Below are positions 7,624-15,449 of a stretch of 19,311 nucleotides of DNA, piece after piece (the stretch's first letter is position 1; each line of letters begins with the position of its first letter). Origin of the DNA: Lachnospiraceae bacterium UBA2860 (lineage in GTDB: Bacteria > Bacillota > Clostridia > Lachnospirales > Lachnospiraceae); the NCBI GenBank assembly GCA_002350625.1, contig DEFE01000020.1, forward strand, positions 16,639 to 35,949. The letters run 5' to 3'. The notes beneath the pieces are model-generated. The model was not told where the DNA came from. It was given only the letters and a program-made list of their open reading frames with translations, and ran no database searches. The position numbers and the translations under genes were made by a program.

Positions 7624-8622
7624 TTAGTCGTTCCAGCAGATTCCGACTGCTGCCGGTCCGTCGATGAGCGCACTGCCGTTTTTCCCATCGTCCTCCATAA
7701 GAGCCGTCAGCGGAACCAGATGCAGCTGAATCGTATCGCGAATCTCGTTGATGAGCTGATCGATGTTGCTGCCGCCCCCGCAATAATACATGGTTTCAAG
7801 TGTATTGTCACGGTTTTCAAAAGTGTAGTAGTTGATCGCCCGCATGACGTCGATCGCGATCCTTCCGTAGAGATCCGTACAGGTCTCGCTCAAAAGAATG
7901 TTATCCTTGTTTTCGCGCATCTGCATCTCCGCGATGTGCGGGTCAACGCCCGTCGCATCAGCAATCAGACCTGCGATCGTGCGGCAGCCCGCATCGATCG
8001 TGCGCGTCACCTGATAGATGCCCTTGGAGAAGATATCGATCTTCGTCCCGCCGGCGCCGATATCAAGCACGGCAAAGTCGTTCTCCGTCATCTGCGGATT
8101 CAGTCTCCGGCAGGCATTGCCGAGTGCCCGGTTTTCGGGCGCGGCTACCGTAAGCTTAAGGCCAGCGCGCTTGAACATGCGGAGATAGTTGTCCATGATC
8201 TCCTTTGATACGGCGACGGCCAGCATGTCCATCTCCGTGACATTCCCCTCCGCATCCTTGATGAGACCGACCATCGAGTAGTCATAGATATATTTGTTTT
8301 TCTCATCCGAGATAAAATCGTGGAACTCATAGGTGAGGTTGTACTCGAGCTGGGCCGCGCTCATCGGAGGCATGCGCGTGCGCCGCGTGTAAGCGATCGA
8401 GTCCGGGACGACGACGGCGGCATTTTTGCAGGAGAAGCCGTTCTTCTTGAAGGAGTCCTTCAGGAAATCCGCCATGGCCTCCCACTGCACGATTTCTCCC
8501 TGCCGCACGATATCGTCCGGCATGTCCTCCGTCGCGAAACGCACCAGCCTCTGATTTTTTGTCTCCGCAAGCTTGAGCCGGCTGTTGCCGATCTCCACAC
8601 CAAGGAATGATCTTTTTGCCAT
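7624..8622 (-). CDS. pilM: PilM, actin-like type IV pilus assembly ATPase-fold protein
   Basis: 332 residues, typical for PilM. The actin/FtsA-like nucleotide-binding signatures are present in order: phosphate-1 GVEIGNSRLKL (8-18), phosphate-2 VLDIGAGGTKID (185-196) and adenosine motif CGGGSNI (281-287). Between them lies the domain with VVPDSIAYTRRTRMP (72-86), the usual PilM family signature region. It has no membrane segment. PilM binds the cytoplasmic tail of PilN and connects the PilN/PilO pair with the PilB/PilT motors. The ATG at 8622 has AAAGGAA upstream; the gap to the prepilin peptidase gene is 15 bp. Confidence 0.95.
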   Translation of the reverse strand: MAKRSFLGVEIGNSRLKLAETKNQRLVRFATEDMPDDIVRQGEIVQWEAMADFLKDSFKKNGFSCKNAAVVVPDSIAYTRRTRMPPMSAAQLEYNLTYEFHDFISDEKNKYIYDYSMVGLIKDAEGNVTEMDMLAVAVSKEIMDNYLRMFKRAGLKLTVAAPENRALGNACRRLNPQMTENDFAVLDIGAGGTKIDIFSKGIYQVTRTIDAGCRTIAGLIADATGVDPHIAEMQMRENKDNILLSETCTDLYGRIAIDVMRAINYYTFENRDNTLETMYYCGGGSNIDQLINEIRDTIQLHLVPLTALMEDDGKNGSALIDGPAAVGICWND

Positions 8623-8637
8623 TTTTATAGATTCCTT

Positions 8638-9471
8638 TCAGAAAAGCCCTATATACCAGTTAATGACGAAGCTTCCGATGAGCAGCGTCACATAGGCGGC
8701 CAGTGAAATCGCCGGCCCGAAGGGAATTCTTTTTTTCTTCATCGCTGCCACAAACACGAGTCCCAGGATGCATGACAGAATCAGATTGAAGAAGCTGCAT
8801 GCAAATCCCAGATAAAGCCCGACCACAAAGAGGAGCTTTATATCGCCTCCGCCGAGAGATTCCTTGCCGCTCACTTTGTCAAAGACAAGGGCCATGAGCA
8901 GCATGATGCCGGCGATCAGAAAGCCGCCGAGGAGGCCGCTCAGCGTCGAGACGCCCGTGTCCAGAAACAGCGTCGACGGCTGAAAGAAGCTGCCCTCTCT
9001 CCCGAAGAGTCCCGGCTGGACAAATGGTATCGTGACGGCCCACCAGACAATGCCGGCGATGAGGAAGCCGTTCGGGATGCGGTAAGTCTCCAGGTCCACG
9101 AGCGACAGCCCGAGAAGAATCACGGCAAAGCCCATATAACGGACCGCCTCTCCCGATGCGCCGTACCGCAGCACGAGAAGGACAAATGCCGCTGCAAGAA
9201 ACAGCTCCGTCAGCATGTAGCGCGGGGAAATCTTCTTCCCGCAGTAGCGGCACTTTCCCTTGAGTGCCAGATAACTGATGACCGGGATCAGGTCCCCGAT
9301 GCCGAGCACATGCCCGCACTCCGCGCAGTGGCTCCGCCCTTTCAGGAAATTCTCCCCGTGGGCGATCCGCCAGGCCGCACAGTTGATGAAGCTGCCGAAT
9401 ACAGCTCCGGCCACAGCGGCCAGTATGCAGATGTAAGCGGTCATTGCCGGCCCCATCTCACCTATACTCAT
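8638..9471 (-). CDS. pilD: Type IV prepilin peptidase (leader peptidase / N-methyltransferase, A24 family)
   Basis: 277 residues, a polytopic membrane protein. An N-terminal GSFINCAAWRI motif (26-36) is followed by a zinc-type tetracysteine C49-x2-C52 / C74-x2-C77, typical of bifunctional peptidase-methyltransferases. The two catalytic aspartates of this aspartic protease family are D126 (LVDLETYRIPN) and D210 (GGGDIKL). It cleaves prepilins after the conserved Gly and usually methylates the new N-terminus. Substrates in this window are the giant prepilin and the pseudopilins. The ATG at 9471 overlaps the stop of the preceding gene (ATGA). A second possible start at 9444 (MTAYICIL) would give a more typical N-terminus. 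Confidence 0.95.
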   Translation of the reverse strand: MSIGEMGPAMTAYICILAAVAGAVFGSFINCAAWRIAHGENFLKGRSHCAECGHVLGIGDLIPVISYLALKGKCRYCGKKISPRYMLTELFLAAAFVLLVLRYGASGEAVRYMGFAVILLGLSLVDLETYRIPNGFLIAGIVWWAVTIPFVQPGLFGREGSFFQPSTLFLDTGVSTLSGLLGGFLIAGIMLLMALVFDKVSGKESLGGGDIKLLFVVGLYLGFACSFFNLILSCILGLVFVAAMKKKRIPFGPAISLAAYVTLLIGSFVINWYIGLF

Positions 9472-9926
9472 TTTTTCCCGATCTCCCAGTTCAACTTCAC
9501 GTCCGCGTCTTTTACCACCACGCGGATCACCATGGTTCCGGGCTCTCCGTGCCAGGTCACGCCGTCGATCGTCATCGTGTCATATTCGTTATAGCCTCTG
9601 GGGCGCCTTCCGACGATTGTATTGTTCACGTCATCATAAAAGCCGATGTAACACTCTCCGTCAAAATGAACACACTTGCCGCCCCTGCCGTCGCAGTTTT
9701 CCACCGGGCAGCTGAGACCGTTGTTGGAATTGACGCGGGCGACGGAGATCGCCGTATTTTCCCTGAGCGCGTCATTGCCCTTGCGCTGCTGCATGTCCAG
9801 ATAGTGCATGCCCTCAAAAGCAAAGAAGAGGGTCATCACCGCAATCAGCGCGACGAGCAGCACTTCTCTTCTCGACACGCCCCCGGAGGTACTTTTCAGT
9901 TTCCTGATGACAAGCTCTGTCTTCAT
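9468..9926 (-). CDS. Small single-helix protein with a disguised prepilin signal (candidate pseudopilin)
   Basis: 152 residues, not recognised as a named family. A basic N-terminus (residues 1-20) ends in SGG|VSRRE. If cut after Gly16, Glu21 falls exactly at +5, and a hydrophobic helix of about 20 residues follows (VLLVALIAVMTLFFAFEGMHYL), as in class III prepilins. Arg at +3 and +4 is unusual. The outside part has three cysteines in CPVENCDGRGGKC plus a fourth in ECYIGF, which may form disulfides or bind metal, and ends in a beta-rich segment with the VTWHGEPGTMVI stretch. It lies between pilC and the peptidase gene with an ATGA overlap to the latter, so it is co-translated with pilus machinery. 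Alternatively it is an uncleaved bitopic accessory protein. Confidence 0.8.
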   Translation of the reverse strand: MKTELVIRKLKSTSGGVSRREVLLVALIAVMTLFFAFEGMHYLDMQQRKGNDALRENTAISVARVNSNNGLSCPVENCDGRGGKCVHFDGECYIGFYDDVNNTIVGRRPRGYNEYDTMTIDGVTWHGEPGTMVIRVVVKDADVKLNWEIGKK

Positions 9927-10006
9927 ACTGTCTCGCCGTCCTCAACTTCCAGACTTACAGTTTCATTCGGCACCCGCTGTGCTCCGCGTCTTTCGTCGTA
10001 CTGCAT
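9923..10006 (-). CDS. Possible 27-residue ORF between pilC and the candidate pseudopilin
   Basis: ATG at 10006, stop TGA at 9925-9923, overlapping the next gene's ATG in an ATGA arrangement. The peptide is charged and soluble (begins MQYDERRGAQR, ends EVEDGETV). It starts 13 bases after the pilC stop. No good Shine-Dalgarno is visible (GGCAG at best), so translation would depend on reinitiation after pilC. It might serve only to couple translation across an otherwise 93-base gap. No family recognised. Confidence 0.3.
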   Translation of the reverse strand: MQYDERRGAQRVPNETVSLEVEDGETV

Positions 10007-10019
10007 GGCTGCCAATAAT

Positions 10020-11231
10020 TTACATCAGATCATACATCGTGAACATCGGCAGATAGATCGAAATAACGATAAAACCGGCAAACAGTGCGAGGAAGATCAT
10101 GATGGTCGGCTCCAGTTTGCTGATCGCCTTCTGTACGGCGTAATCCGATTCGTTCGTGTAGTAGGCGCCGATGACCTGCAGTGTCCGCTCCAGTTCACCG
10201 GTCTCCTCGCCGATCGCCGTCATTTCCTGCAGGATCTGCGGGAAGTGGTCAATCTGCCGCATGCAGTCGCCGAGCCGGTAACCTGCCTCGACCTGGTCGA
10301 CCATGCGCAGCACGTCGAGACCAAGCACGTAGTTATCCATGACCTTACCCGTGACGCCCAGCGCATTTCCGACAGGGAGACCCGCCTGGAGAAGCGCCGT
10401 CATCGTATTGGCGAACTGCGCCGCGCCGTTCAGGGTATTGATATTGCCGAGCACCGGCATCTTGAGCAGCAGCTTCCCGGCCCAGATCTTTCCCTTCTCC
10501 GTTCTTGTATATAGCAGAAGACTAATGATAAGTACCGCAAGGATGCCGGCCATCAGCCACCACCAGGCACTGAAAAAATTTGACATATCGATGAGGATCT
10601 GCGTCATGGTGGGGATTTCACCGCCCAGATCCCCGAAAACAGCCGTCAGCGTCGGCATGACCTTGATCATGACGATGAAGAGCACGACGATCGCCACGGC
10701 GAGGACAAACAGCGGGTAACTCATCGCCTGCCGCACCTTCTGCTGGAGCTGATAAGACTTGGAATAGTAGGCTTCCAGCGTGCGGAAGGAATTCTCCAAC
10801 GTACCGGACATCTCACCGGCGCGCACCGTCTCGATAAAGGTGACCGGCAGACCTTCGCAGTTTTTGGCGAAGCTGGACGCGACCGAAGCGCCCTGCGCGA
10901 CGTCCTGCGCGGAGTCCTTCAGCATCTGCCTGAGCTTCTTGTCCTCAGTCTGATTGCCGATCATGTCCATGCAGACGGCGATGTTCAGACCGGACTCGAG
11001 CATGATCGAGAACTGCGAGCACATCACCGAGAGGGCTTTCTGGTCGACCTTCTTATTGATATCTTTACTTAAAAATGACAGAGCCTCGCTTTTGACGACA
11101 GGGTCAATCTTGACGACGACCGGATATTGCGCTTTGATGCGCGCGACCGCCGCAAATTCGTCAACCGCATCGATGACGCCGCTCACTTTGGCGCCTTCTG
11201 CCGACAGGGCCGTATACTTATAAGTAACCAC
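10020..11231 (-). CDS. pilC: PilC, type IV pilus inner-membrane platform protein
   Basis: 403 residues, normal length. The N-terminal segment YKYTALSAEGAKVSGVIDA (residues 4-22) is a family hallmark. Two type II secretion F domains follow at about 70-193 and 272-395; each has the pattern FSIMLESGLNI or FANTMTALLQAGLPV and an acidic GE.SG/GEETG motif (139-143, 341-345). Membrane helices lie at about 171-191, 224-242 and 376-396. PilC transmits motor rotation from PilB and PilT to the pilin subunits. The start is a GTG at 11231 with AAGGTAAGG upstream. The gap to pilT is only 6 bp, so the pair is tightly coupled. Confidence 0.95.
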   Translation of the reverse strand: MVTYKYTALSAEGAKVSGVIDAVDEFAAVARIKAQYPVVVKIDPVVKSEALSFLSKDINKKVDQKALSVMCSQFSIMLESGLNIAVCMDMIGNQTEDKKLRQMLKDSAQDVAQGASVASSFAKNCEGLPVTFIETVRAGEMSGTLENSFRTLEAYYSKSYQLQQKVRQAMSYPLFVLAVAIVVLFIVMIKVMPTLTAVFGDLGGEIPTMTQILIDMSNFFSAWWWLMAGILAVLIISLLLYTRTEKGKIWAGKLLLKMPVLGNINTLNGAAQFANTMTALLQAGLPVGNALGVTGKVMDNYVLGLDVLRMVDQVEAGYRLGDCMRQIDHFPQILQEMTAIGEETGELERTLQVIGAYYTNESDYAVQKAISKLEPTIMIFLALFAGFIVISIYLPMFTMYDLM

Positions 11232-11237
11232 TATGCC

Positions 11238-12380
11238 TTACCTTCTTCCGAGGAAGCCGCCCTGCGGCCTGTTTGCAGAATTGTTCATACCGCCCTGCGG
11301 CCTTGCGGACATGCCGCCAAGCCCCGCCATACCGGTATTCTGTCTGACGTAATCTTCATCCGCCGCCGCGTCAACTGCCGTCTCCGCGTCGATGAGGCCG
11401 TCGCGCACCATCTGGAGCAGGCAGTTGTCCATCGTGATGCTGCCCTGCTTGGCAGAAGACAGAAGGGAAGACTGCATCTGCGGCGTTTTTCCTTCACGGA
11501 TCAGGTTGCGGATCGCGGGCGTCACAAGCATCGCCTCGCAGGCCGCGCAGCGGCCTCTTCCGCCCTTCTTGCGCAGCAGCTGCTGCGCGAGCACTGCCTT
11601 CAGCGTCGTCGACAGCTGCATGCGGATCTGCGTGTGGCGCTCTGCCGGGAAAGTGCCGACAATACGGTCGACGCTGTCCACCGCGGAATTGGTGTGGAGG
11701 GTCGCGAAGACAAGATGCCCGGTCTCCGCGGCCGTAAGCGCGGTTTCGATCGTCTCGCTGTCACGCATTTCGCCGATCAGGATGATGTCCGGGTCTTCGC
11801 GGAGGATCGCGCGGAGGCCGTCCGCATAACAGCGCGTGTCCTTGCCGACCTCACGCTGATTGATGAGACACAGGTCCGGCGTGTAGATATATTCGATCGG
11901 GTCCTCGAGTGTAATGATATGCTCGCGGCGCGTGTGATTGATCTCATTGAGGATGGCAGCCAGCGTCGTCGACTTACCGGAACCGGTTTCACCGGTGACC
12001 AGGATGATGCCCTTCTGCCATTTCGGGAACTGCTGTACGAGCGGCGGCAGCCCGAGATCGCCGATCTCCGGGATGTGATCACTCAGAATACGGAGCGATG
12101 CGGAGACGGCGCCCTGCTGACGGAAGAGATTGATACGGACGCGGGAGCCGGCGATGGTCTTGGCCAGGTCGAGCTCTCCGATCTCCTCGATGTCGTTGTA
12201 GCGGCTCTTGGCCAGCTCCTTGGCATACTCCTCACAGTCGCCGTAATTGAGCGGCGTCTCGTCGAGGTTCTCGAGCAGGCCGTCGCGGCGGAACTTGGGC
12301 GGAACGCCCGAGGCGAGATGGATATCCGAACCGCCGAGCTCTCTGGACTTGACGACCATATCTTCTATCGTCATATGCAT
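11238..12380 (-). CDS. pilT: PilT, type IV pilus retraction ATPase
   Basis: 380 residues from ATG 12380, chosen for the strong GGGAGGAGGAG site upstream; the open frame to 12467 has no such site. Motifs: N-terminal GGSDIHLASG (16-25), Walker A GETGSGKS (130-137), Asp box ITLEDPIEY (156-164), Walker B IILIGEMRD (199-207) and His box TGHLVFATLHT (220-230). The C-terminal PilT signature AIRNLIREGK is at 289-298. These are the motifs of hexameric retraction motors. It also has C278-x2-C281, placed where longer PilB proteins carry a zinc motif. The tail beyond residue 350 is low-complexity, with two RPQGG repeats. A PilT next to PilB predicts retractile pili, so twitching, DNA uptake or adhesion under tension are possible. 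Confidence 0.96.
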   Translation of the reverse strand: MHMTIEDMVVKSRELGGSDIHLASGVPPKFRRDGLLENLDETPLNYGDCEEYAKELAKSRYNDIEEIGELDLAKTIAGSRVRINLFRQQGAVSASLRILSDHIPEIGDLGLPPLVQQFPKWQKGIILVTGETGSGKSTTLAAILNEINHTRREHIITLEDPIEYIYTPDLCLINQREVGKDTRCYADGLRAILREDPDIILIGEMRDSETIETALTAAETGHLVFATLHTNSAVDSVDRIVGTFPAERHTQIRMQLSTTLKAVLAQQLLRKKGGRGRCAACEAMLVTPAIRNLIREGKTPQMQSSLLSSAKQGSITMDNCLLQMVRDGLIDAETAVDAAADEDYVRQNTGMAGLGGMSARPQGGMNNSANRPQGGFLGRR

Positions 12381-12440
12381 AATTCTTTCTCCTCCTCCCG
12401 GAATCCAAATTCCGAAGCGTGACCTACTGCTTCCTGATGC

Positions 12441-12482
12441 GAAGTTTGTCATCCTCATGCTTTGCATTCGGAAACAAACTTC
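12441..12482. repeat. Inverted repeat in the pilB-pilT gap
   Basis: GAAGTTTGT (12441-12449) pairs with ACAAACTTC (12474-12482). Inside is a small ATGC-TTT-GCAT hairpin (12457-12467). No U-tract follows on either strand, so it is not a standard terminator. It lies in the 131-bp space between the pilB stop and the pilT start and could set relative expression of the two motors by stabilising or processing the mRNA. Confidence 0.4.
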
Positions 12483-12511
12483 AGTTCCCCGTACAATCGT
12501 TTAACAGTTTT

Positions 12512-14203
12512 TTATTCCACCGTGACGATCGTGCGCACCAGCTCCTCGACCGTCGTGATGCCTTCCTGCGCCAGCTGGCGGCCGTTGGCAATCATCGGGA
12601 CGAAATCCTCGTCCTTCATCAGTTCGCGCCGCAGCACGCTGCCCGTGATGCCGGACGCGATACTGTCGCGGATCGACGCCCGCACCGGCAGAATCTCGAA
12701 GACGCCGGTCCGGCCGCGGTAGCCGCTGTCGAAGCACATGTGGCAGCCGCGCCCTTTATAGAAATGCATCTCCGGATCCGGCTTAAGGCCGATGAGATCG
12801 AGCACATCGGGATCCGGCGTCACCTCCTCCTTGCAGTTCGGGCAGATGCGGCGCACCAGTCTCTGGGATACGACGCCTCTGACGGAGCCAGCGATGAGGT
12901 AAGGCTCGATACCCATATCCTTCAGGCGGTCGATCGCGGAGATCGTGTCCTCCGTATGAATCGTAGACAGAACGAGGTGGCCCGTCATAGCCGCGCGCAT
13001 CGCGATTTCGGCGGTCTCGCCGTCACGGATTTCTCCGATACAGATGATGTCCGGGTCCTGCCGCAGGCAGGAGCGCAGCGCACTCGCGAAGGTCAGGCCG
13101 ACTTTCTCGTTGATGGCGACCTGCGTGACGCCGTCGATCTGGAATTCGACCGGGTCCTCGAGCGAAATCATGTTGACGGTATCGGATTTCAGCTCATGGA
13201 TCATGGTGTAGAGCGTGGACGTCTTACCGGAGCCGGTGGGGCCGACGATCAGGATGACGCCGCTCGTATTCTTAAGAATGCGGTCAAACTTCGCATTGTC
13301 CTGCTTCGTGATGCCGATACCCTCGCGGGTGAGATAGGTCTTGTCCCGGATGAGGAGTCGGATAACGATCTTCTCCCCGAAGATCGTCGGCAGCGAGCTG
13401 AGTCGCATGTCGATATCCGAGCCGTCGGGTCTCCGCATCACGGCGCGGCCGTCCTGCGGCACACGTCTCTCCGCGATGTTCATGCCGGCCATGACCTTGA
13501 AGCGGGAAATGACGGCGCCCTGCAGATCCTTCGGGATCTCCAGGATCGTATTGAGCCGGCCGTCGACACGGAGGCGGACCACCATGCCATTTTCGCGCGG
13601 CTCGACATGGATGTCAGACGCCTTCTCCGTGATGCCTCGCTCAAGGATCGAATTGACGAGCTTGACCGTCGGAGCCGCATTGCTCTCTTCGTTTTCAAGT
13701 ACGCTGTCCGATCGCTCGTCGAGGGAGACAAAGCCGCCTTCCTCGCGCATCTCTTCCATCGCGCGGGCGGCGCCTTCGTTCTCGTAGAGTACGTTGAGGG
13801 CGCGGTCGATCGCACGGGAATAGGCGATCATCGGGGTGACGCGCTTTCTCGTCGTGTTCTTGACATTTTCGATCGCCATGAAGTTCATGGGATCTTCCAT
13901 CGCGAGATAGAGATTGTCGTGCACGAGCTTGACCGGCACGACGCGTTCCTTCTTGGCGATGTTCTTCGGGACCAGATTCACCATCGACGGATCGATCTTG
14001 GCCTTGTTGAGGTCAATGAAGTCGATACCGAGCTGCATACGCAGCGTCTCGATCAGCTGTGTCTCCGTGATGAAATGTTCATCGACGAGAACTGTTCCGA
14101 GTCGTTTGCCGGAGCCTTTCTGCTTCGCAAGAGCCTCTGTCAGCTGTTCCTCTGTGATGACGCCGACGTCGACGAGCATTTCACCTAAACGTTTGTATTT
14201 CAT
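12512..14203 (-). CDS. pilB: PilB, type IV pilus extension ATPase with an N-terminal MshEN (c-di-GMP-type) domain
   Basis: 563 residues. Residues 5-28 and 34-57 are two 24-residue motifs starting RLGEMLVD and RLGTVLVD, separated by exactly five residues. This is the arrangement of MshEN domains that bind c-di-GMP. The ATPase core has Walker A GPTGSGKT (321-328), Asp box ISLEDPVEF (346-354), Walker B DIICIGEIRD (385-394) and His box TGHLVLSTIHT (407-417). A tetracysteine zinc site C454-x2-C457 / C487-x2-C490 is followed by RGRTGVFEI, as in typical PilB/GspE. It powers pilin addition through PilC. The ATG at 14203 is preceded by GGTGGTGA at somewhat long spacing; 59 bp separate it from the upstream pseudopilin gene. 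Confidence 0.97.
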   Translation of the reverse strand: MKYKRLGEMLVDVGVITEEQLTEALAKQKGSGKRLGTVLVDEHFITETQLIETLRMQLGIDFIDLNKAKIDPSMVNLVPKNIAKKERVVPVKLVHDNLYLAMEDPMNFMAIENVKNTTRKRVTPMIAYSRAIDRALNVLYENEGAARAMEEMREEGGFVSLDERSDSVLENEESNAAPTVKLVNSILERGITEKASDIHVEPRENGMVVRLRVDGRLNTILEIPKDLQGAVISRFKVMAGMNIAERRVPQDGRAVMRRPDGSDIDMRLSSLPTIFGEKIVIRLLIRDKTYLTREGIGITKQDNAKFDRILKNTSGVILIVGPTGSGKTSTLYTMIHELKSDTVNMISLEDPVEFQIDGVTQVAINEKVGLTFASALRSCLRQDPDIICIGEIRDGETAEIAMRAAMTGHLVLSTIHTEDTISAIDRLKDMGIEPYLIAGSVRGVVSQRLVRRICPNCKEEVTPDPDVLDLIGLKPDPEMHFYKGRGCHMCFDSGYRGRTGVFEILPVRASIRDSIASGITGSVLRRELMKDEDFVPMIANGRQLAQEGITTVEELVRTIVTVE

Positions 14204-14262
14204 AGTTTATTGTTCACCACCTATGCTGCTTATGCTTACACCTGAATCATTATTCTGTCTTC

Positions 14263-14907
14263 TCAACGCAAGACGGGACTACTGATTGGGGAAACTTTAA
14301 TTGTCTTGGTTTCTATCAGCCTTCCGCCTTTGTCCCTCACCTCGACGGTATATTGAAAATACGCGTATGGATTCGTTGTCGGATCCCCAATAAACTGAAG
14401 TTCAGCGAGCTCGTTTAACAAATTAGTTGATAGATTCATCTTGGTAGAAGCTGCATCAGTTACCACTGAAGCATTTGTCATCACACCTGACCCTTCATCT
14501 GTCGAGCCTGATATCTGCGTTCCAGATGCGTCCGTGATCACAAGTTGAATTGAGCTTACTCCTCCGGAAGAACCGGAAGTTTCAGTTTCAAACTTGCACC
14601 AGGTATTACGATAAGAACTGTAGAAGCAGCTCACTTTGGTTTTATCAGGCTCATCAAGCTTTACAGCAGTCGCTGATTCGAGATCCGCATTCATCGCAGA
14701 AACTGTTGTCGCAAGCAGGACCTGCGCCTGAGCGCGCTGTGTAACCTTCTCGTAATTATTTTTCAGAACGATCACACCACCGCCAACAGCCGTAAAGATA
14801 ATTGACATGATCAACACGGCCAGAAGCGTCTCCGCAAGTGTGAAACCTGCGTCGCGTCTGCGGCACAAGGATTCGTTCTCCCGTGGTCTTCTCATCTCAT
14901 TTCCCAT
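14263..14907 (-). CDS. Prepilin-type minor pilin / pseudopilin (GspJ- or PilW-like position)
   Basis: 214 residues from ATG 14907, which has AGGAG nine bases upstream; the in-frame ATG at 14940 lacks such a site. The leader is basic and 21 residues long, and the site is AG|FTLAETLLAVLIM with Phe +1 and Glu26 at +5, a standard class III signal. The helix runs to about residue 45. The outside domain (about 60-214) is Ser/Thr-rich with two Cys (CFYSSYRNTWC) that could form a disulfide. Its C-terminal part, with FQYTVEVRDKGGRLIETKTI, resembles the beta-sheet end of J-type pseudopilins. Third of three consecutive minor pilin genes ahead of pilB, the usual order I, J, K or variants; probably part of a pilus priming tip complex. 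Confidence 0.88.
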   Translation of the reverse strand: MGNEMRRPRENESLCRRRDAGFTLAETLLAVLIMSIIFTAVGGGVIVLKNNYEKVTQRAQAQVLLATTVSAMNADLESATAVKLDEPDKTKVSCFYSSYRNTWCKFETETSGSSGGVSSIQLVITDASGTQISGSTDEGSGVMTNASVVTDAASTKMNLSTNLLNELAELQFIGDPTTNPYAYFQYTVEVRDKGGRLIETKTIKVSPISSPVLR

Positions 14908-15007
14908 TCGTCTGTCTCCTGTAGCTTTTTGCACCGTCATAGTTTGTGTCCCAAGTAACTAATGGACCGTTATGCTAAAGATGCTCTACTTCAATTGACA
15001 AATTCGT

Positions 15008-15436
15008 TTAGCCTGAGCCAGCTCCACTATCCGGTCTGTTTCCCTCATAACTGACAAAGAATTTGACGGATGAATCACTCTCATAATAAACGGTGTAGGA
15101 TGTGACTTCTGCAAATGCCAGAGTATACCCACTTGTGTCAGTGATAGTAACGCTCGCCTCATTGTTTAAGGATGGTGTCGGTGCATACGCGCTCGTTCTT
15201 CCATCTGCCATCTGTATCGACGTCTGTTCTTCATGCGTCTCCATGGCGTTACGCCGACTATAAAGGCTGTCAAAGCTCTTCTCTGATTTTGTAATCATAT
15301 TGCCGGCGCTCATGATCATCGACACAACCATAAGAAGAGCCAGTTCAATAATTAGCATCGCGATCAGTACCTCTGATATGGACTCGCCGCATGAGGATGC
15401 AAGCTTCTTGTGCAATGATTTAATCCACGTTTTCAC
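15008..15436 (-). CDS. Atypical prepilin-like protein (minor pseudopilin)
   Basis: 142 residues from a GTG at 15436 with AGGGGGG about nine bases upstream; the gene begins 13 bp after its upstream neighbour. The N-terminus is basic to CG|ESISEVLIAMLIIELALLM. Cut after Gly17 puts Glu22 at +5, but the +1 residue is Glu rather than Phe/Met, so it deviates from the standard motif. The hydrophobic helix extends to about residue 45. The outside domain is short (about 95 residues), Ser/Thr-rich, and ends in a Gly/Ser tail. Position between the GspK/PilX-like and GspJ-like genes supports a role as a minor pilin in the tip complex. No specific family name is justified. Confidence 0.8.
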   Translation of the reverse strand: MKTWIKSLHKKLASSCGESISEVLIAMLIIELALLMVVSMIMSAGNMITKSEKSFDSLYSRRNAMETHEEQTSIQMADGRTSAYAPTPSLNNEASVTITDTSGYTLAFAEVTSYTVYYESDSSVKFFVSYEGNRPDSGAGSG

Positions 15437-15449
15437 CTGGCGTCCCCCC

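Noticed and set aside
7604..7783. Upstream extension of pilN to an ATG at 7783.
   Set aside because: It would overlap 160 bases of pilM out of frame and is low-complexity; the GTG at 7603 has a good ribosome site.
9444..10514. Plus-strand open frame spanning the peptidase/pseudopilin/pilC boundaries.
   Set aside because: It crosses three well-supported minus-strand genes and shows no domain or start signal.
11127..12422. Long plus-strand open frame of 431 codons opposite pilT.
   Set aside because: Same composition pattern as other antisense shadows; pilT motifs on the minus strand are unambiguous.
12381..12467. Upstream extension of pilT to an ATG at 12467.
   Set aside because: No ribosome site there, while a strong GGGAGGAGGAG lies in front of 12380, and the extension would translate the intergenic inverted repeat.
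12419..14188. Long plus-strand open frame of 589 codons opposite pilB.
   Set aside because: It is a codon-bias shadow of pilB: Asp/His/Arg/Leu-rich, no recognisable domain and no ribosome site.
14950..15007. Possible internal promoter (TTGTCA, 18 bp, TAGCAT) before the pseudopilin at 14907.
   Set aside because: The -10 box is poor and the gap lies within a compact operon; not strong enough to list.
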